A stretch of 64,000 bases of DNA, taken from positions 62,001-126,000 of the forward strand of contig JBFWYD010000009.1 in NCBI GenBank assembly GCA_050186825.1, given 5' to 3'. The DNA comes from NORP233 sp050186825 (lineage in GTDB: Bacteria > Planctomycetota > J058). The notes below the pieces were generated by a model. The model saw only the letters and a program-made list of their open reading frames with translations, did no database searches and had not been told where the DNA came from. Shown in pieces: positions 10,365 to 18,387 of the stretch. The position numbers were made by a program, and so were the translations under genes. Numbering within the stretch: the first letter of the stretch is position 1; each line of letters starts with the position of its first letter.

Positions 10365-12425
10365 GTGAACGCACCCCAGCAGATCGGCGCCTACCTCGTC
10401 CAAGAGGAGATCGCGCGCGGCGCCATGGGCGTGGTCTATCGCGCGCGCGGGCGCGGCGGGCAGGACGTGGCGCTCAAGGTGCTCCTCGATCCGGGGCAGA
10501 CCCACGCCAGCGAGCGCTTCCGCCGCGAGGTCGCGATCGTGGCGCGCCTCTCCCACGAGCACATCCTCCCGGTCCTCGACGTCGGCGCGGTCAACGGGCT
10601 GCCATTCCTGGTGATGCCCTACGTGCCGGGCGAGAGCCTGCGCGAGCGGATGAAGCGCGGCGGGCCGCTCGACCCGCGCGACGCGGCGGAGGTCGTGGCG
10701 CGCATCGCGCGCGCGGTCGCGCACGCCCACGAGCTCGGCGTGCTGCACCGGGACATCAAGCCCGGCAACGTGCTGATCCACCCTGGCACGGGGGAGCCGC
10801 TCCTGATCGACTTCGGCGCCGCGCGCCTGGAGGGCGCGCAGCGCCTGACGCTCACGGGCGCGAGCCTTGGGACCCCGGGCTACATGGCGCCCGAGCAGGC
10901 CGCGGGGGAGGAGGCCACGGAGCGGACCGACGTCTACGGCCTGGGCGCGCTGCTCTACGCGCTCCTGAGCGGCAAGGCGCCCTTCGAGGGGGCGACCGCC
11001 GCGAACATCTACACCGCGATCCTGACCCGCGGCCCGACCCCGCTCAGCGAGAGCGCCGACGCGGCGATCCCCGCCGGGCTCGAGGCGATCGTGATGCGCT
11101 GCCTGGCCCGCTCGCCCGCGGACCGCTTCCCGAGCGCCGTGGCGCTGGCCGAGGCGCTCGAGGACTACCTCGAGGGCAAGGTCGCGGGGAGCGGCGCTGG
11201 CCGGCGGCGGCCCTGGCTGGTGCTCGGCGGCGCGCTGCTCGTCGCCGCGTCGCTCGCGCTCTTCGGCGCGACGCGCTCGCCCGTCGCCGCGGTCGCGCCG
11301 GGGCCGAGCTCGCCTGCGACCACGGCGAGCACGCCTGCACCCGCGTCGAGCGGGCCCGAGCCCGCCGCTAGCGCGAGCTCGCTCCCGTCCCCGCCGCTCG
11401 AGCGGAGGGCCTCCCCGTCGCCGCTGCCGACGCCCTCGCGGACGGCGTCGACTCCTGCCAGCGCTCCGCCGGTCGAGCGCCGCATCGCCTGGGCGCAGGT
11501 TCGAGCCGAGACCGGCGCGCCCTTCGGCGTGCGGGCCTCGGGCGGGCTGGCGCCGAACCCAGGCGGCGGGCTGGTCCTGTTCGGGGGCACTCAGGGCAAC
11601 GCCACCTTCCCGGCGGAGACCTGGGTGCGTCGGAAGGGCACGTGGACGCAGGCCGCCAACGGGGGCCCCCGTCCGCGCCGCTCCTTCGGGCTGTGCGCGA
11701 CGCCGGGCGGGAGCGTGCTCCTGTGGGGCGGCGAGCGGATCATCGTGGGACCCATGGGCCGCCCGGCGATCCGGGTCTTCGACGACCTATGGCGCTGGGA
11801 CGGTTCGCAGTGGAGCGAGGTCCCGGTGGAGGGCGCGCGCCCGCCGGCGCGCTCGCACGCGGGGCTGGTCGCCCTCCCCGGCGACGGCCTGCTCCTGTTC
11901 GGCGGCCGTGATGGGCGCGGGACGCTCCTGGGCGACACCTGGCGCTTCGACGGGCGAGGCTGGACCGAGCTCCATCCGGCCCCTGCGCCCGAGGCCCGCC
12001 GCAACCACGCCATGGCCTTCGACCCCGATCGCGGCGCGGTGGTGCTCTTCGGCGGCATGGCCCTGCGCGGCCGGCTGTTCGACGACACCTGGGAGCTCGA
12101 GGGCGAGACCTGGTCGCGACGGGAGGTCGCGCTCTCCCCGCCGCCGCGCCGCGCCCCGGGCGGGATGACCTACGACCCCCGCCTGAAGGCGGTCCTGCTG
12201 TTCGGTGGCAACGGGGAAGGGCAGCGCAAGCTGGCCGACACCTGGACCTTCGACGGCCACACCTGGCGCGAGCACCCGAGCGTCGCCGCCCCCGGCGCGC
12301 GCGACTGGGTCCAGCTCGCCTACGACCCGGACACCGAGCGCGTGGTGCTCCTCGGCGGCGAGCTCACGATCGCGGGGCGCGACACGCCGATCGACGACGT
12401 GTGGGAGGCGCAGCTCGCGGACTAA
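10365..12425 (+). CDS. Ser/Thr protein kinase with extracytoplasmic Kelch-type propeller
   Basis: 686 aa, GTG 10365. The N-terminal Hanks-type kinase is complete: glycine loop GAMGVVY (residues 19-25), ATP-binding K38, HRDIKPGN (H128-D130), DFG (149-151), and APEQ in the activation segment. One transmembrane helix (about 285-305) is followed by a Ser/Thr/Pro-rich spacer. The C-terminal half has at least five Kelch/galactose-oxidase-like repeats with recurring 'VLFGG' and 'DTW.FDG..W' motifs (VVLFGGMALRGRLFDDTW, AVLLFGGNGEGQ), predicted to form an external beta propeller. Sensor kinases with this layout phosphorylate cytoplasmic Ser/Thr targets after an outside signal; the ligand is unknown. 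The glycine loop has Ala in place of the second Gly. Confidence 0.9.
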   Translation: MNAPQQIGAYLVQEEIARGAMGVVYRARGRGGQDVALKVLLDPGQTHASERFRREVAIVARLSHEHILPVLDVGAVNGLPFLVMPYVPGESLRERMKRGGPLDPRDAAEVVARIARAVAHAHELGVLHRDIKPGNVLIHPGTGEPLLIDFGAARLEGAQRLTLTGASLGTPGYMAPEQAAGEEATERTDVYGLGALLYALLSGKAPFEGATAANIYTAILTRGPTPLSESADAAIPAGLEAIVMRCLARSPADRFPSAVALAEALEDYLEGKVAGSGAGRRRPWLVLGGALLVAASLALFGATRSPVAAVAPGPSSPATTASTPAPASSGPEPAASASSLPSPPLERRASPSPLPTPSRTASTPASAPPVERRIAWAQVRAETGAPFGVRASGGLAPNPGGGLVLFGGTQGNATFPAETWVRRKGTWTQAANGGPRPRRSFGLCATPGGSVLLWGGERIIVGPMGRPAIRVFDDLWRWDGSQWSEVPVEGARPPARSHAGLVALPGDGLLLFGGRDGRGTLLGDTWRFDGRGWTELHPAPAPEARRNHAMAFDPDRGAVVLFGGMALRGRLFDDTWELEGETWSRREVALSPPPRRAPGGMTYDPRLKAVLLFGGNGEGQRKLADTWTFDGHTWREHPSVAAPGARDWVQLAYDPDTERVVLLGGELTIAGRDTPIDDVWEAQLAD

Positions 12426-12426
12426 C

Positions 12427-12740
12427 ATAGACCGCGGGCAGCGGCGCGTGCGGGTGGAGCCTGCGCACGTGCTCCACGTAGCCGCCGAGCACCGACGACT
12501 CGACCGAGTGCGCGTCGATCATGTGGTAGGGGACGAGCAGGAACTTCTTCCCGGCCAGCCAGGACTCGTGCTTCACGAGCAGCGGCTGGAGCCGGGCCCG
12601 AGCTGGCCCAAGGCCTGGTTCTTCGAGCGCTTGATCCAGAGCTGGCGAAACCGGTCCACCGCCATGGGGGCGAGGTCGGCGACGCTCGCTCGCGGGCAGA
12701 GCTCGGCGGAGTAGTCGGCGCTCGAGCGAGGGGCGAACAC
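12427..12740 (-). pseudogene. Remnant of a BREX type 2 PglY-like ATPase
   Basis: Minus-strand coding similarity survives in two frames. The upstream part (12740 to about 12580) reads SSADYSAELCPRASVADLAP and goes on to RFRQLWIKRSKNQALGQLG. The frame then shifts, and the next part (about 12580 to 12427) reads LVKHESWLAGKKFLLVPYHM, then VLGGYVEHVRRLHPHAPLPA. The second stretch resembles the region of PglY/DUF6079 phage-resistance ATPases with 'GKK.LLVPYHMIGA.S.E.A.LGGYV..VR.LHPDAPLPAV'. There is no start and no P-loop, and the similarity ends one base after the stop of the kinase gene. It is a decayed fragment of a defence gene lying beside an integration hot spot. The family assignment is from memory of the motif, not a search. 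Confidence 0.45.
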
Positions 12741-12772
12741 GAGCCAGCGCCGTCGAGGCGGGCAGGAACGAA

Positions 12773-12800
12773 GAAGGCCCGGCACAAGTGCCGGGCCTTC
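12773..12800 (-). terminator. Hairpin, original terminator of tRNA-Thr
   Basis: A perfect 13-bp stem (GAAGGCCCGGCAC and its complement) with an AA loop sits directly downstream (minus strand) of the displaced 3' half of the tRNA at 12803-12845. A different hairpin occupies the same position next to the intact tRNA at 21244-21275, so this is probably the tRNA gene's own terminator before the element inserted. Confidence 0.6.
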
Positions 12801-12802
12801 TC

Positions 12803-12845
12803 AAGCTTGTGGACGGACTCGAACCGTCAACCTCATCATTACGAA
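12803..12845. repeat. attL: 43-bp direct repeat of the tRNA-Thr 3' half
   Basis: Identical to 21276-21318 over 43 bp. It covers the acceptor 3' strand, T arm and anticodon region of tRNA-Thr on the minus strand. The match stops exactly where the tRNA 5' half would begin, which is typical of tyrosine-integrase attachment sites. Confidence 0.93.
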
Positions 12846-12962
12846 AGCTCTGGACCCTGTCCTGCGGGGGTGCTAGATTGTCTCAACGTGTCTTGTGCAG
12901 TAGCCACTTGCGGCGATTGGCCCATGACGCATTGAGTCGCGACAGGACACCTTGAGGCGAAT

Positions 12963-12990
12963 CGAGGGGCCCGCACAGGGGCCCGCAAGC
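12963..12990. repeat. Left subterminal 28-bp repeat, candidate integrase arm site
   Basis: Two tandem 11-bp units (AGGGGCCCGCA) make a 28-bp sequence that recurs at 21205-21232 with one mismatch and the same orientation. It sits inside the left end of the element just before the integrase gene. Paired subterminal repeats like these are typical arm-type binding sites of tyrosine integrases; binding is inferred. Confidence 0.55.
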
Positions 12991-13014
12991 GATCGGGAAA
13001 GGTTCGGGCTGGTC

Positions 13015-14382
13015 ATGGCGAAGAAGAAGCAGCGGCGGAAGTCGCCCCACCCCGGGGTGAAGCTCAAGCGGAAGGCGCACCGATCGGGGGCCGAGTCGTG
13101 GGTCGCGCGCTGGGTAGACCCGCTCGACGGGACCGAGAAGTCGCAGAGCATGGAGGCGCTCGGGATCACGTCCCGCGAGGCGCGCGCCGTCTGGGCGGTG
13201 GACCGCTCGAAGGCGCTCAAGAAGCGAGAGGCGAAGATCGCCAGCGGCGAGGAGCTGCCCCAGGCCGAGACTCCGCTTGCCCAGGCCGTGGGGGACTACT
13301 TCGCGGGGGCGCGGCTGCGGGACTCCACGCGCCAGGCATACGAGCGGCAGCTCGTGGCCTTCGTCGCCTGGGCGAGGAGCAAGAGGAAGGTTCGCAACGC
13401 CCAGGACCTCACGGGGCCGGTGCTCGCGTCCTACCGCGATCACTTGGCCGGCGGGAAGCGGAGGAAGCTCGCCGTCGGCGGGAAGCCGGGCGAGCGCGAG
13501 GACACCGACGAGGACGCGAAGGAGATCACGGTCAACACGGCCATGGCGCGGACGAAGCCCTTCCTCAACTGGGCGCGTCGCCGCGGGCTGGCGCCCGCGC
13601 TCACGTCCGACACGATCAAAGACAGCTTGAAGCCGCTGAAGCTGCCGAAGCCCCTGCCGGAGATCCTGCGTCCGGTGGAGCTGCGCGCTCTCCTGCGCGC
13701 CTGCCTGCGCCATGACGCCGCGGTGTTCGCGTTGACCCGCGAGGAGAAGGCCGCGGGCTTGACCGAGGGGCGGACACCCCGCTACACGCCCGCGTCGCCC
13801 TTCGTGCTCGCGCTCCTGCTCGGGGGGTTCCGCTTCGACGAAGCCCGCACGTTGCCCTGGGCTCAGGTGGCGCTCGACGCCCCCGACGAGAGTGGGAAGC
13901 CGGTGGGCGAGATCCGGATCACGACGAGGAGCAAGACGCACGCGGCCCGGATCGTTGACCTCGCGATCACGCCTGGCCTGAAGAAGCTGCTCGGCGCCAT
14001 GCGGCTGCGGACAGGGGACGCACGCGACGTGTTCCCCTACACGCGCACGTTGTTGGACTCGACGCGCCGGAGGCTCGTGAAGGACTACGGCGCGCCGTCC
14101 TTCACCTGGCAGACGCTCAGGCGCTCGTGCGGGAGCTACGCCGTCTGCGCGCCCTCGGTCTACGGGGGAGGCGGTCCCTACCTCACGGCGCGCCGCTTGG
14201 GTCACGCGGTCGCGGTGAGCGAGAAGTGGTATCTCGGGAGCTTGCGCGGGCTCTCGCACGACGCCCGCGACCTCGAGTCTGCGATGCAGGTGGGCGACCT
14301 CTGCGAGCTGGTGATCCGCTCTGTCACCGGGGAGCTGGCCGGCCGGGGGCTGAGCGCGGCGGTCGAGGCGGTGCCCGCGTGA
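13015..14382 (+). CDS. Tyrosine site-specific recombinase (integrase)
   Basis: 455 aa from ATG 13015. A TTG at 12952 is in frame, but it would run through the subterminal repeat. A basic N-terminus (MAKKKQRRK) leads to an AP2/arm-like domain, then a SAM-like core-binding domain (about residues 80-200) and a catalytic domain. Catalytic residues: Arg in GGFRFDEARTLPW, Lys in RSKTHAARIVDL, box II as QTLRR (usual His replaced by Gln), GH in ARRLGHAVAV and Tyr in SEKWYLG. It should catalyse integration and excision at the tRNA-Thr site immediately beside it. The stop overlaps the next start by 4 bp. Confidence 0.93.
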   Translation: MAKKKQRRKSPHPGVKLKRKAHRSGAESWVARWVDPLDGTEKSQSMEALGITSREARAVWAVDRSKALKKREAKIASGEELPQAETPLAQAVGDYFAGARLRDSTRQAYERQLVAFVAWARSKRKVRNAQDLTGPVLASYRDHLAGGKRRKLAVGGKPGEREDTDEDAKEITVNTAMARTKPFLNWARRRGLAPALTSDTIKDSLKPLKLPKPLPEILRPVELRALLRACLRHDAAVFALTREEKAAGLTEGRTPRYTPASPFVLALLLGGFRFDEARTLPWAQVALDAPDESGKPVGEIRITTRSKTHAARIVDLAITPGLKKLLGAMRLRTGDARDVFPYTRTLLDSTRRRLVKDYGAPSFTWQTLRRSCGSYAVCAPSVYGGGGPYLTARRLGHAVAVSEKWYLGSLRGLSHDARDLESAMQVGDLCELVIRSVTGELAGRGLSAAVEAVPA

Positions 14383-15221
14383 AGGTCCCCAAGAAGAAGG
14401 CCGCGAAGAAGGCCGCCACCAAGAAGAAGGCCGCCACCAAGAAGAAGGCCGCCGCGAACAGCGGCGCGGGAAGCGAGCCGCTGAGCCAGGAGGACTACGA
14501 GTTTGCGAGGTGGTGGGAGTTCGAGACGGCCCCGCGAGGGGGGGCCAGCGGGCGCGAGATCGTGGGGCCGGGCGAGGTGCTCACCACGAGCGAGGAAGTC
14601 GCCGAGGCGCGAGCGCACGGGAGGGATCAACTACGCCGCCAAGAGCGGAGCATCTGGACGAATCCCGCCATCCCCTGGTGCGAGGCCCTGGGCTCCCTGT
14701 CGTGCAACCTGCTACCCGAGGCGGGAGCCGATGACCTCGAGCTGCGGGTGGAGGCCGCGCTCCACGTCGTCGGCGAGCGCGCGCCCGAGCACGTCCGACC
14801 GCGGCTCCTGCGCGCGCTCAACGACCTGCCGGCGCCCTTGGACCCCGCGGACCCCGAGCACGTCGCTGCGCTTGCTTCCGCGCGGCGAGTGCTGAGCGAG
14901 GCGGCGAACGTCTACCTGGCCGACCAGGCGCGCGAGGTGATGGCGCGCGGGCAGCGCGTCCAGGCCGAACCCGAGCCCGCGCCGCTGCGCCCCCCGCTGG
15001 CGAAGGTCCTGGCGCTGCTCGAGACCAAGGGCGAGTGGGTGCAGGCCGCGGAGATCGTGAGCGCATACGGCGCCAAGGGCGGAGCGGCCAAGGTGATCGG
15101 TCTGCTGAGGAAGGCGCGGCCCGGGCTGGTGATCGAGGCGGCGCAGATTGTGACACGAGCGGGAACTCTGCCCGCCGAGGAGGCGGCGCAGGCGAAGGGC
15201 TACCGCCTGATTCGCGGCTGA
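14379..15221 (+). CDS. Element protein with histone-like Lys/Ala N-terminus and C-terminal winged-helix-like region
   Basis: 280 aa, GTG 14379 overlapping the integrase stop. Residues 1-27 are almost only Lys and Ala/Thr (KKKAAKKAATKKKAATKKKA), like a histone H1 tail and like the tail of the host gene at 30804. The middle is alpha-helical with no recognised domain. Residues about 205-260 (LAKVLALLETKGEWVQAAEI, then GGAAKVIGLLRKARPGLVIE) look like a winged helix. A DNA-binding role is likely. The tight coupling to the integrase suggests a part in recombination or nucleoid binding of the element; this is inference. Confidence 0.6.
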   Translation: MKVPKKKAAKKAATKKKAATKKKAAANSGAGSEPLSQEDYEFARWWEFETAPRGGASGREIVGPGEVLTTSEEVAEARAHGRDQLRRQERSIWTNPAIPWCEALGSLSCNLLPEAGADDLELRVEAALHVVGERAPEHVRPRLLRALNDLPAPLDPADPEHVAALASARRVLSEAANVYLADQAREVMARGQRVQAEPEPAPLRPPLAKVLALLETKGEWVQAAEIVSAYGAKGGAAKVIGLLRKARPGLVIEAAQIVTRAGTLPAEEAAQAKGYRLIRG

Positions 15222-15237
15222 ATTCGCAGGGTTCCCA

Positions 15238-15271
15238 GCGTTCCCGCTGACCGGGAATACAACGGGAACGC
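15238..15271. promoter_or_regulatory. Inverted repeat in the gap upstream of the HTH gene
   Basis: GCGTTCCCG and its exact complement CGGGAACGC flank a 16-nt centre that contains another CGGGAA; a further GGTTCCC lies just upstream. The same TTCCCG/CGGGAA words occur in the repeats at 17859-17961. The position before the HTH gene at 15357 suggests an operator of an element-encoded regulator. Confidence 0.4.
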
Positions 15272-15356
15272 CAAGAGCACTGATTCTTGCGTATGCCTGA
15301 GCCAATCTCTGTCTCGTCGCGCAGCAGGAGCTGATACCCGGCGCGACGAGGCAAGT

Positions 15357-15575
15357 ATGAGTGACCTGGACCCCGCCCTCGCGGACGCGCTGGGCGATCT
15401 GCCACCGATCTTGACAATCGCCCAAGCCGCCGCGGCCCTGGGTGTGTGCAGGCGCACGGTGGGCCGCTACATGGCGTTTGGGCTGCTGCCAGCGCGGAAG
15501 ATGTCGCCCGGCCGCTCCGGGCCCGTGCGGATCGCGCGCCACGACTTGGCGGCGCTGCTCGCGCGGGGTGCGTGA
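15357..15575 (+). CDS. Helix-turn-helix DNA-binding protein, excisionase-like
   Basis: 72 aa, ATG 15357. Residues 18-70 fit the MerR/excisionase-type winged HTH used by phage and plasmid regulators: LTIAQAAAALGVCRRTVGRY, then a wing with GRSGPVRIARHDLAALLA. It could be the excisionase (directionality factor) or a repressor of the element. Its stop shares bases with the next start (TGATG), and the operator-like inverted repeat at 15238-15271 lies upstream. Confidence 0.75.
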   Translation: MSDLDPALADALGDLPPILTIAQAAAALGVCRRTVGRYMAFGLLPARKMSPGRSGPVRIARHDLAALLARGA

Positions 15576-15787
15576 TGCCGCCGCCCATGCGCCGCCCCAG
15601 ATGTGGCGCGGCCCCGCGGGCTAGGCGGGGCACGTGCCAGACGCAGACGCAGACGTTGAGCAAGGGCAAGGGTAGCACGGGCCGGCGACTCCCCTGCTGC
15701 GCGTGCTCGCCGACCGAGGCGCACGGGGCGTGCACGACGTGCCGGCGCTACGCGGCGATCCGCGCCGCGGCCGAGGGCGCGGCATGA
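15575..15787 (+). CDS. Small Cys-rich protein, probable zinc ribbon
   Basis: 70 aa, ATG 15575 overlapping the HTH stop by one base. The basic N-terminal half has no fold signal. The C-terminal half has Cys pairs (LPCCACSPTEAHGACTTCRR) spaced like a small zinc-binding knuckle, ending in a helix. The stop overlaps the primase start by 4 bp (ATGA). No family is recognised; the tight coupling places it in the replication train. Confidence 0.5.
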   Translation: MPPPMRRPRCGAAPRARRGTCQTQTQTLSKGKGSTGRRLPCCACSPTEAHGACTTCRRYAAIRAAAEGAA

Positions 15788-16767
15788 GCCGCATCGACGT
15801 GGACGCGCTCCTCGCGCGGATCGACCTGCACGACCTGCTCGGCGCCGAGGGCGTCGACATCGACACTCGCGGCTGGGGCCGCTGCCCGCTCCACGAGGAG
15901 AAGTCGCCGTCCTTCCAGGTCCGCGAGCGCGACGGTCGCCAGACCTGGCGCTGCTGGGGCGCCTGCGGCCGGGGCGGCGACGCGCTCGATCTGCTGCGCG
16001 AGCTCCACGGGCTGACCTTCCGCGAGGCGCGCGACCGCCTCTCGGGCGGGCGACCGCTGCCCGCGTCGCCCTCGAACCCGAGGGCAAGGGCGCCGAGGCC
16101 GCCAGCGCCGCCGAGGCGGCTGCCCGTCGCGGACGTGGAGGACCTCTGGAGCCGGTGCTCGCCGATCACGACCTCGCGGCGCGCCTGCTCCTGGCTGGTG
16201 AGTCGTGGGCTCGTGCCCGCCGACGTGGAGGACCTCGACATCGCCCGCGTGTTGCCCGCCGGCGGCGCTCTGCCCTCCTGGGCGTGGTCGGGGGCCGGGA
16301 CGTGGCGGGCGAGCGGGCATCATCTCGTGGTGCCCGCCTACGACGAGCAGGCGCGCCTGGGGGGGCTGCGCGTGCGGGACGTGACCGCCGCCGCCGAGCG
16401 CAAGGAGCTGGCTCCTCGCGGCCAGTCGTCGTCGGGGCTGATCTTCATGGACGCGCTCGCCCGGCGTGTGCTCGCTGGCGGGTTCGCGCCGTGGGACGGG
16501 CTGCCTCGGCAGCTCGTGGTGTGCGAGGGCTCGCCCGACTACATGACCTGGGCGACGCGCTGGGGAACGGGCGCGGCCCTGGAGGCGGCGCCGCCCGTCG
16601 TGGGCCTCTACTCCGGGGCGTGGTCGGACGCCATCGCGTCGAGGATCCCGAGCGGGTGGTCGGTCGTGATCCGCTCCCACGCGGACGCAGCCGGCCGCGT
16701 CTACGCGCAGTCGGTCGCGCAGTCGGTCGCTGGCCGCTGCCCGGTGTTGATCGCGGGTGCGGCATGA
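15784..16767 (+). CDS. CHC2 zinc-finger primase-like protein
   Basis: 327 aa, ATG 15784. The N-terminus has a DnaG-type CHC2 zinc finger: CPLHEEKSPSFQV, then CWGACGRGGDALDLLRELHG. After a Pro/Ala linker, the C-terminal half has a TOPRIM-like core with the conserved Glu in LVVCEGSPDYM. The second acidic motif appears only as RSHADAAG, weaker than the usual DxD. It likely makes primers for, or regulates, replication of the excised element together with the ATPase encoded next. Start and stop both overlap neighbours by 4 bp. Confidence 0.83.
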   Translation: MSRIDVDALLARIDLHDLLGAEGVDIDTRGWGRCPLHEEKSPSFQVRERDGRQTWRCWGACGRGGDALDLLRELHGLTFREARDRLSGGRPLPASPSNPRARAPRPPAPPRRLPVADVEDLWSRCSPITTSRRACSWLVSRGLVPADVEDLDIARVLPAGGALPSWAWSGAGTWRASGHHLVVPAYDEQARLGGLRVRDVTAAAERKELAPRGQSSSGLIFMDALARRVLAGGFAPWDGLPRQLVVCEGSPDYMTWATRWGTGAALEAAPPVVGLYSGAWSDAIASRIPSGWSVVIRSHADAAGRVYAQSVAQSVAGRCPVLIAGAA

Positions 16768-17840
16768 GCGCCCTGGACGACAACGACCGACTCAGGGCCG
16801 GGACCCTCCCGCTCGACCCCGCCGAGGGCTGCGAGATCTACGTCCCCGACGACTCGCCCGAGAAGGACGAGCGGCGCTTGCCTGCGGCCCTTCGGTTCGT
16901 CCCGCCCGAGGAGGTGGTCGGCGGCGAGGCAGAGTGGCTGATCGACGGCATGGTGCCGAGCGGCGTGCTCACGATCCTGAGCGGCCGCGACAAGCTCGGA
17001 AAGACGCTCCTGGCGTGGGAGCTGGCCCGAGCGGTCGCGCATGGGCGGCGGCTGTTCGATCGCGAGGTGCGACAGGGCATGGTGTTCTTCGCGGCCCTCG
17101 ACGACCCCGACTCTCTGACGCGGAGCCGGCTCGACGAGCTGGGCCTAGACGACCCCAACGTCCTGCGCGTGGCGACGCCGGGGACGAACGAGCGGGAGAG
17201 CTACGGCCCCGAGTTGTTGGACCAGATCGCGCTGGCGCTGGTCGGGCAGTCGCCGGCCCTGGTCGTGATCGACGCGCTCTATCTGCTCCTGCCAGGGGGC
17301 GCGGAGGCGATCAACGACGCGGGCCGCATGGGGCCGATCATGGCGAAGCTGAACGCGATCTGCGCTGACCTCGGGGCGGCCGTGATCCTGGTCACGCACG
17401 ACCGCAAGAGCGGCGGGGACGTGGCGGGGAGCTTCGCGATCCGCGCCGCGACCAAGCAGATCCTCCGCCTCGTTCTGCCCGAGGACGCGAAGGCCAACGA
17501 CCCTGATGGCCCGCGCCGAGAGTTGATCCTGACCGGGAAGTTCGCGCCGTCCTTCAAGCTGATCTTGGAGAACAACGGGCCGGGCGCGTGGAAGCTCCTG
17601 GGGAGCCCGGCCGAGGTGCGGGAGACGGACGTGAGGGGCGCCGTCCTGGCCTACGTCCCCGAGGCGCCGGGTGGGGAGAAGTCGAGGGAGATCGCTCAGA
17701 CGCTCGGGCTGCGCCACAAGGACGTGTTGGCGGTGCTCGATCAGCTCGTGACCGAGGGCTCCTGGCTAAAGGCGACCATGCCCACGGGGCGCGCGGGTCG
17801 CCCCCCCGTGGTCTACCGACCGCTGGGGGTTCCCGAGTGA
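16764..17840 (+). CDS. RepA-like replicative ATPase/helicase with C-terminal winged helix
   Basis: 358 aa, ATG 16764 overlapping the primase stop. It belongs to the RecA-fold RepA/AAA_25 family of hexameric helicases in plasmids and phage-derived elements. Walker A is GRDKLGKT (about residues 74-81) and Walker B is LVVIDALYLLL. The sensor region VILVTHDRKSGGDVAGS is typical for RepA. Residues about 290-350 form a winged helix (SREIAQTLGLRHKDVLAVLD). With the CHC2 primase it makes a minimal replication module. The iteron-like repeats downstream (17859-18366) could be its origin. Confidence 0.87.
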   Translation: MSALDDNDRLRAGTLPLDPAEGCEIYVPDDSPEKDERRLPAALRFVPPEEVVGGEAEWLIDGMVPSGVLTILSGRDKLGKTLLAWELARAVAHGRRLFDREVRQGMVFFAALDDPDSLTRSRLDELGLDDPNVLRVATPGTNERESYGPELLDQIALALVGQSPALVVIDALYLLLPGGAEAINDAGRMGPIMAKLNAICADLGAAVILVTHDRKSGGDVAGSFAIRAATKQILRLVLPEDAKANDPDGPRRELILTGKFAPSFKLILENNGPGAWKLLGSPAEVRETDVRGAVLAYVPEAPGGEKSREIAQTLGLRHKDVLAVLDQLVTEGSWLKATMPTGRAGRPPVVYRPLGVPE

Positions 17841-17858
17841 ATTACGGAGAGGGAGAGG

Positions 17859-17961
17859 CGGGAACGAAATCCCCCGCCGCAAGCCCGCTGCCCAAGCGGG
17901 CTCCAGGCGGGAGGGGGGATTCTGTTCCCGCCCCCAACGCTCAGGGGGGATTCTGTTCCCG
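17859..17961. repeat. Three copies of a 17-bp motif, candidate operator or origin repeats
   Basis: GGGGGATTCTGTTCCCG occurs as exact direct copies at 17914-17930 and 17945-17961 (31-bp spacing). A third copy in inverse orientation, with two mismatches, is at 17859-17875. Between the inverse and first direct copy is a hairpin (AGCCCGCTGCCCAAGCGGGCT, written here for position only). The cluster begins 19 bp after the RepA-like gene. Confidence 0.5.
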
Positions 17962-18273
17962 AGGAGGGACCGCCCGGTAGTCGGCGGGGGAGGCCCCCCC
18001 CGGGGGGGGTGCAACGGGTCCTTCCTGGGCTTGACCGAGGCCCCCCAGGAGCGAGCCCTCGCGTGCCATGCCCGCACCACACCTGGAGCGACCCGGGCCC
18101 CGGGCCCCGGGCCCCGGTCAGGCGCGGGTCAGGCGCCGCCCCGCAGACCCGCCCCGCAGACGCGGCGCCTCGCCCCGGCGGATCCCGCCCCGGCGCCACG
18201 GGTTCCGCCGCCCGCCCCGGCCGGGGGCCCCTCGACCCGGTGCGCCGTCGCCCCGCGACTTGGGCGGGGCGCA

Positions 18274-18366
18274 CAACGTCCACGCGCGACCTTGCCGCAA
18301 CGTCCACGCGAGACGTTGCGCAACGTCCTGCTGCGACCTTGCGCAACGTCCTTGGGCGACCTTGCA
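18274..18366. repeat. Four tandem 23-24-bp iteron-like repeats
   Basis: Copies start at 18274, 18298, 18321 and 18344. Each begins CAACGTCC and ends with GACCTTGC or GACGTTGC. The second/third junction forms a perfect 16-bp palindrome (GACGTTGCGCAACGTC, 18312-18327). A period of about two helical turns is typical of iterons or regulator arrays. The array ends 22 bp before the HTH gene at 18388, so it may control that gene's promoter or form an origin. Confidence 0.65.
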
Positions 18367-18387
18367 CGCGCGTGGTAAGGTGTGGGC

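Larger units (their letters stand above)
17841..18387. other. Non-coding 547-bp region of the element, possible replication origin
   Basis: No credible gene lies here. The left part carries the 17-bp repeats, the middle (about 17990-18270) is extremely GC-rich with runs such as GGGCCCCGGGCCCCGGGC, and the right end carries four 23-24-bp repeats. A long non-coding gap with iterons directly after the primase/helicase pair is the expected place for an origin; this is inference. Confidence 0.45.

Noticed and set aside
7941..10781. A 946-codon minus-strand frame
   Set aside because: It is the complement of the glycosidase, HEAT and kinase genes, with low-complexity composition and no motif.
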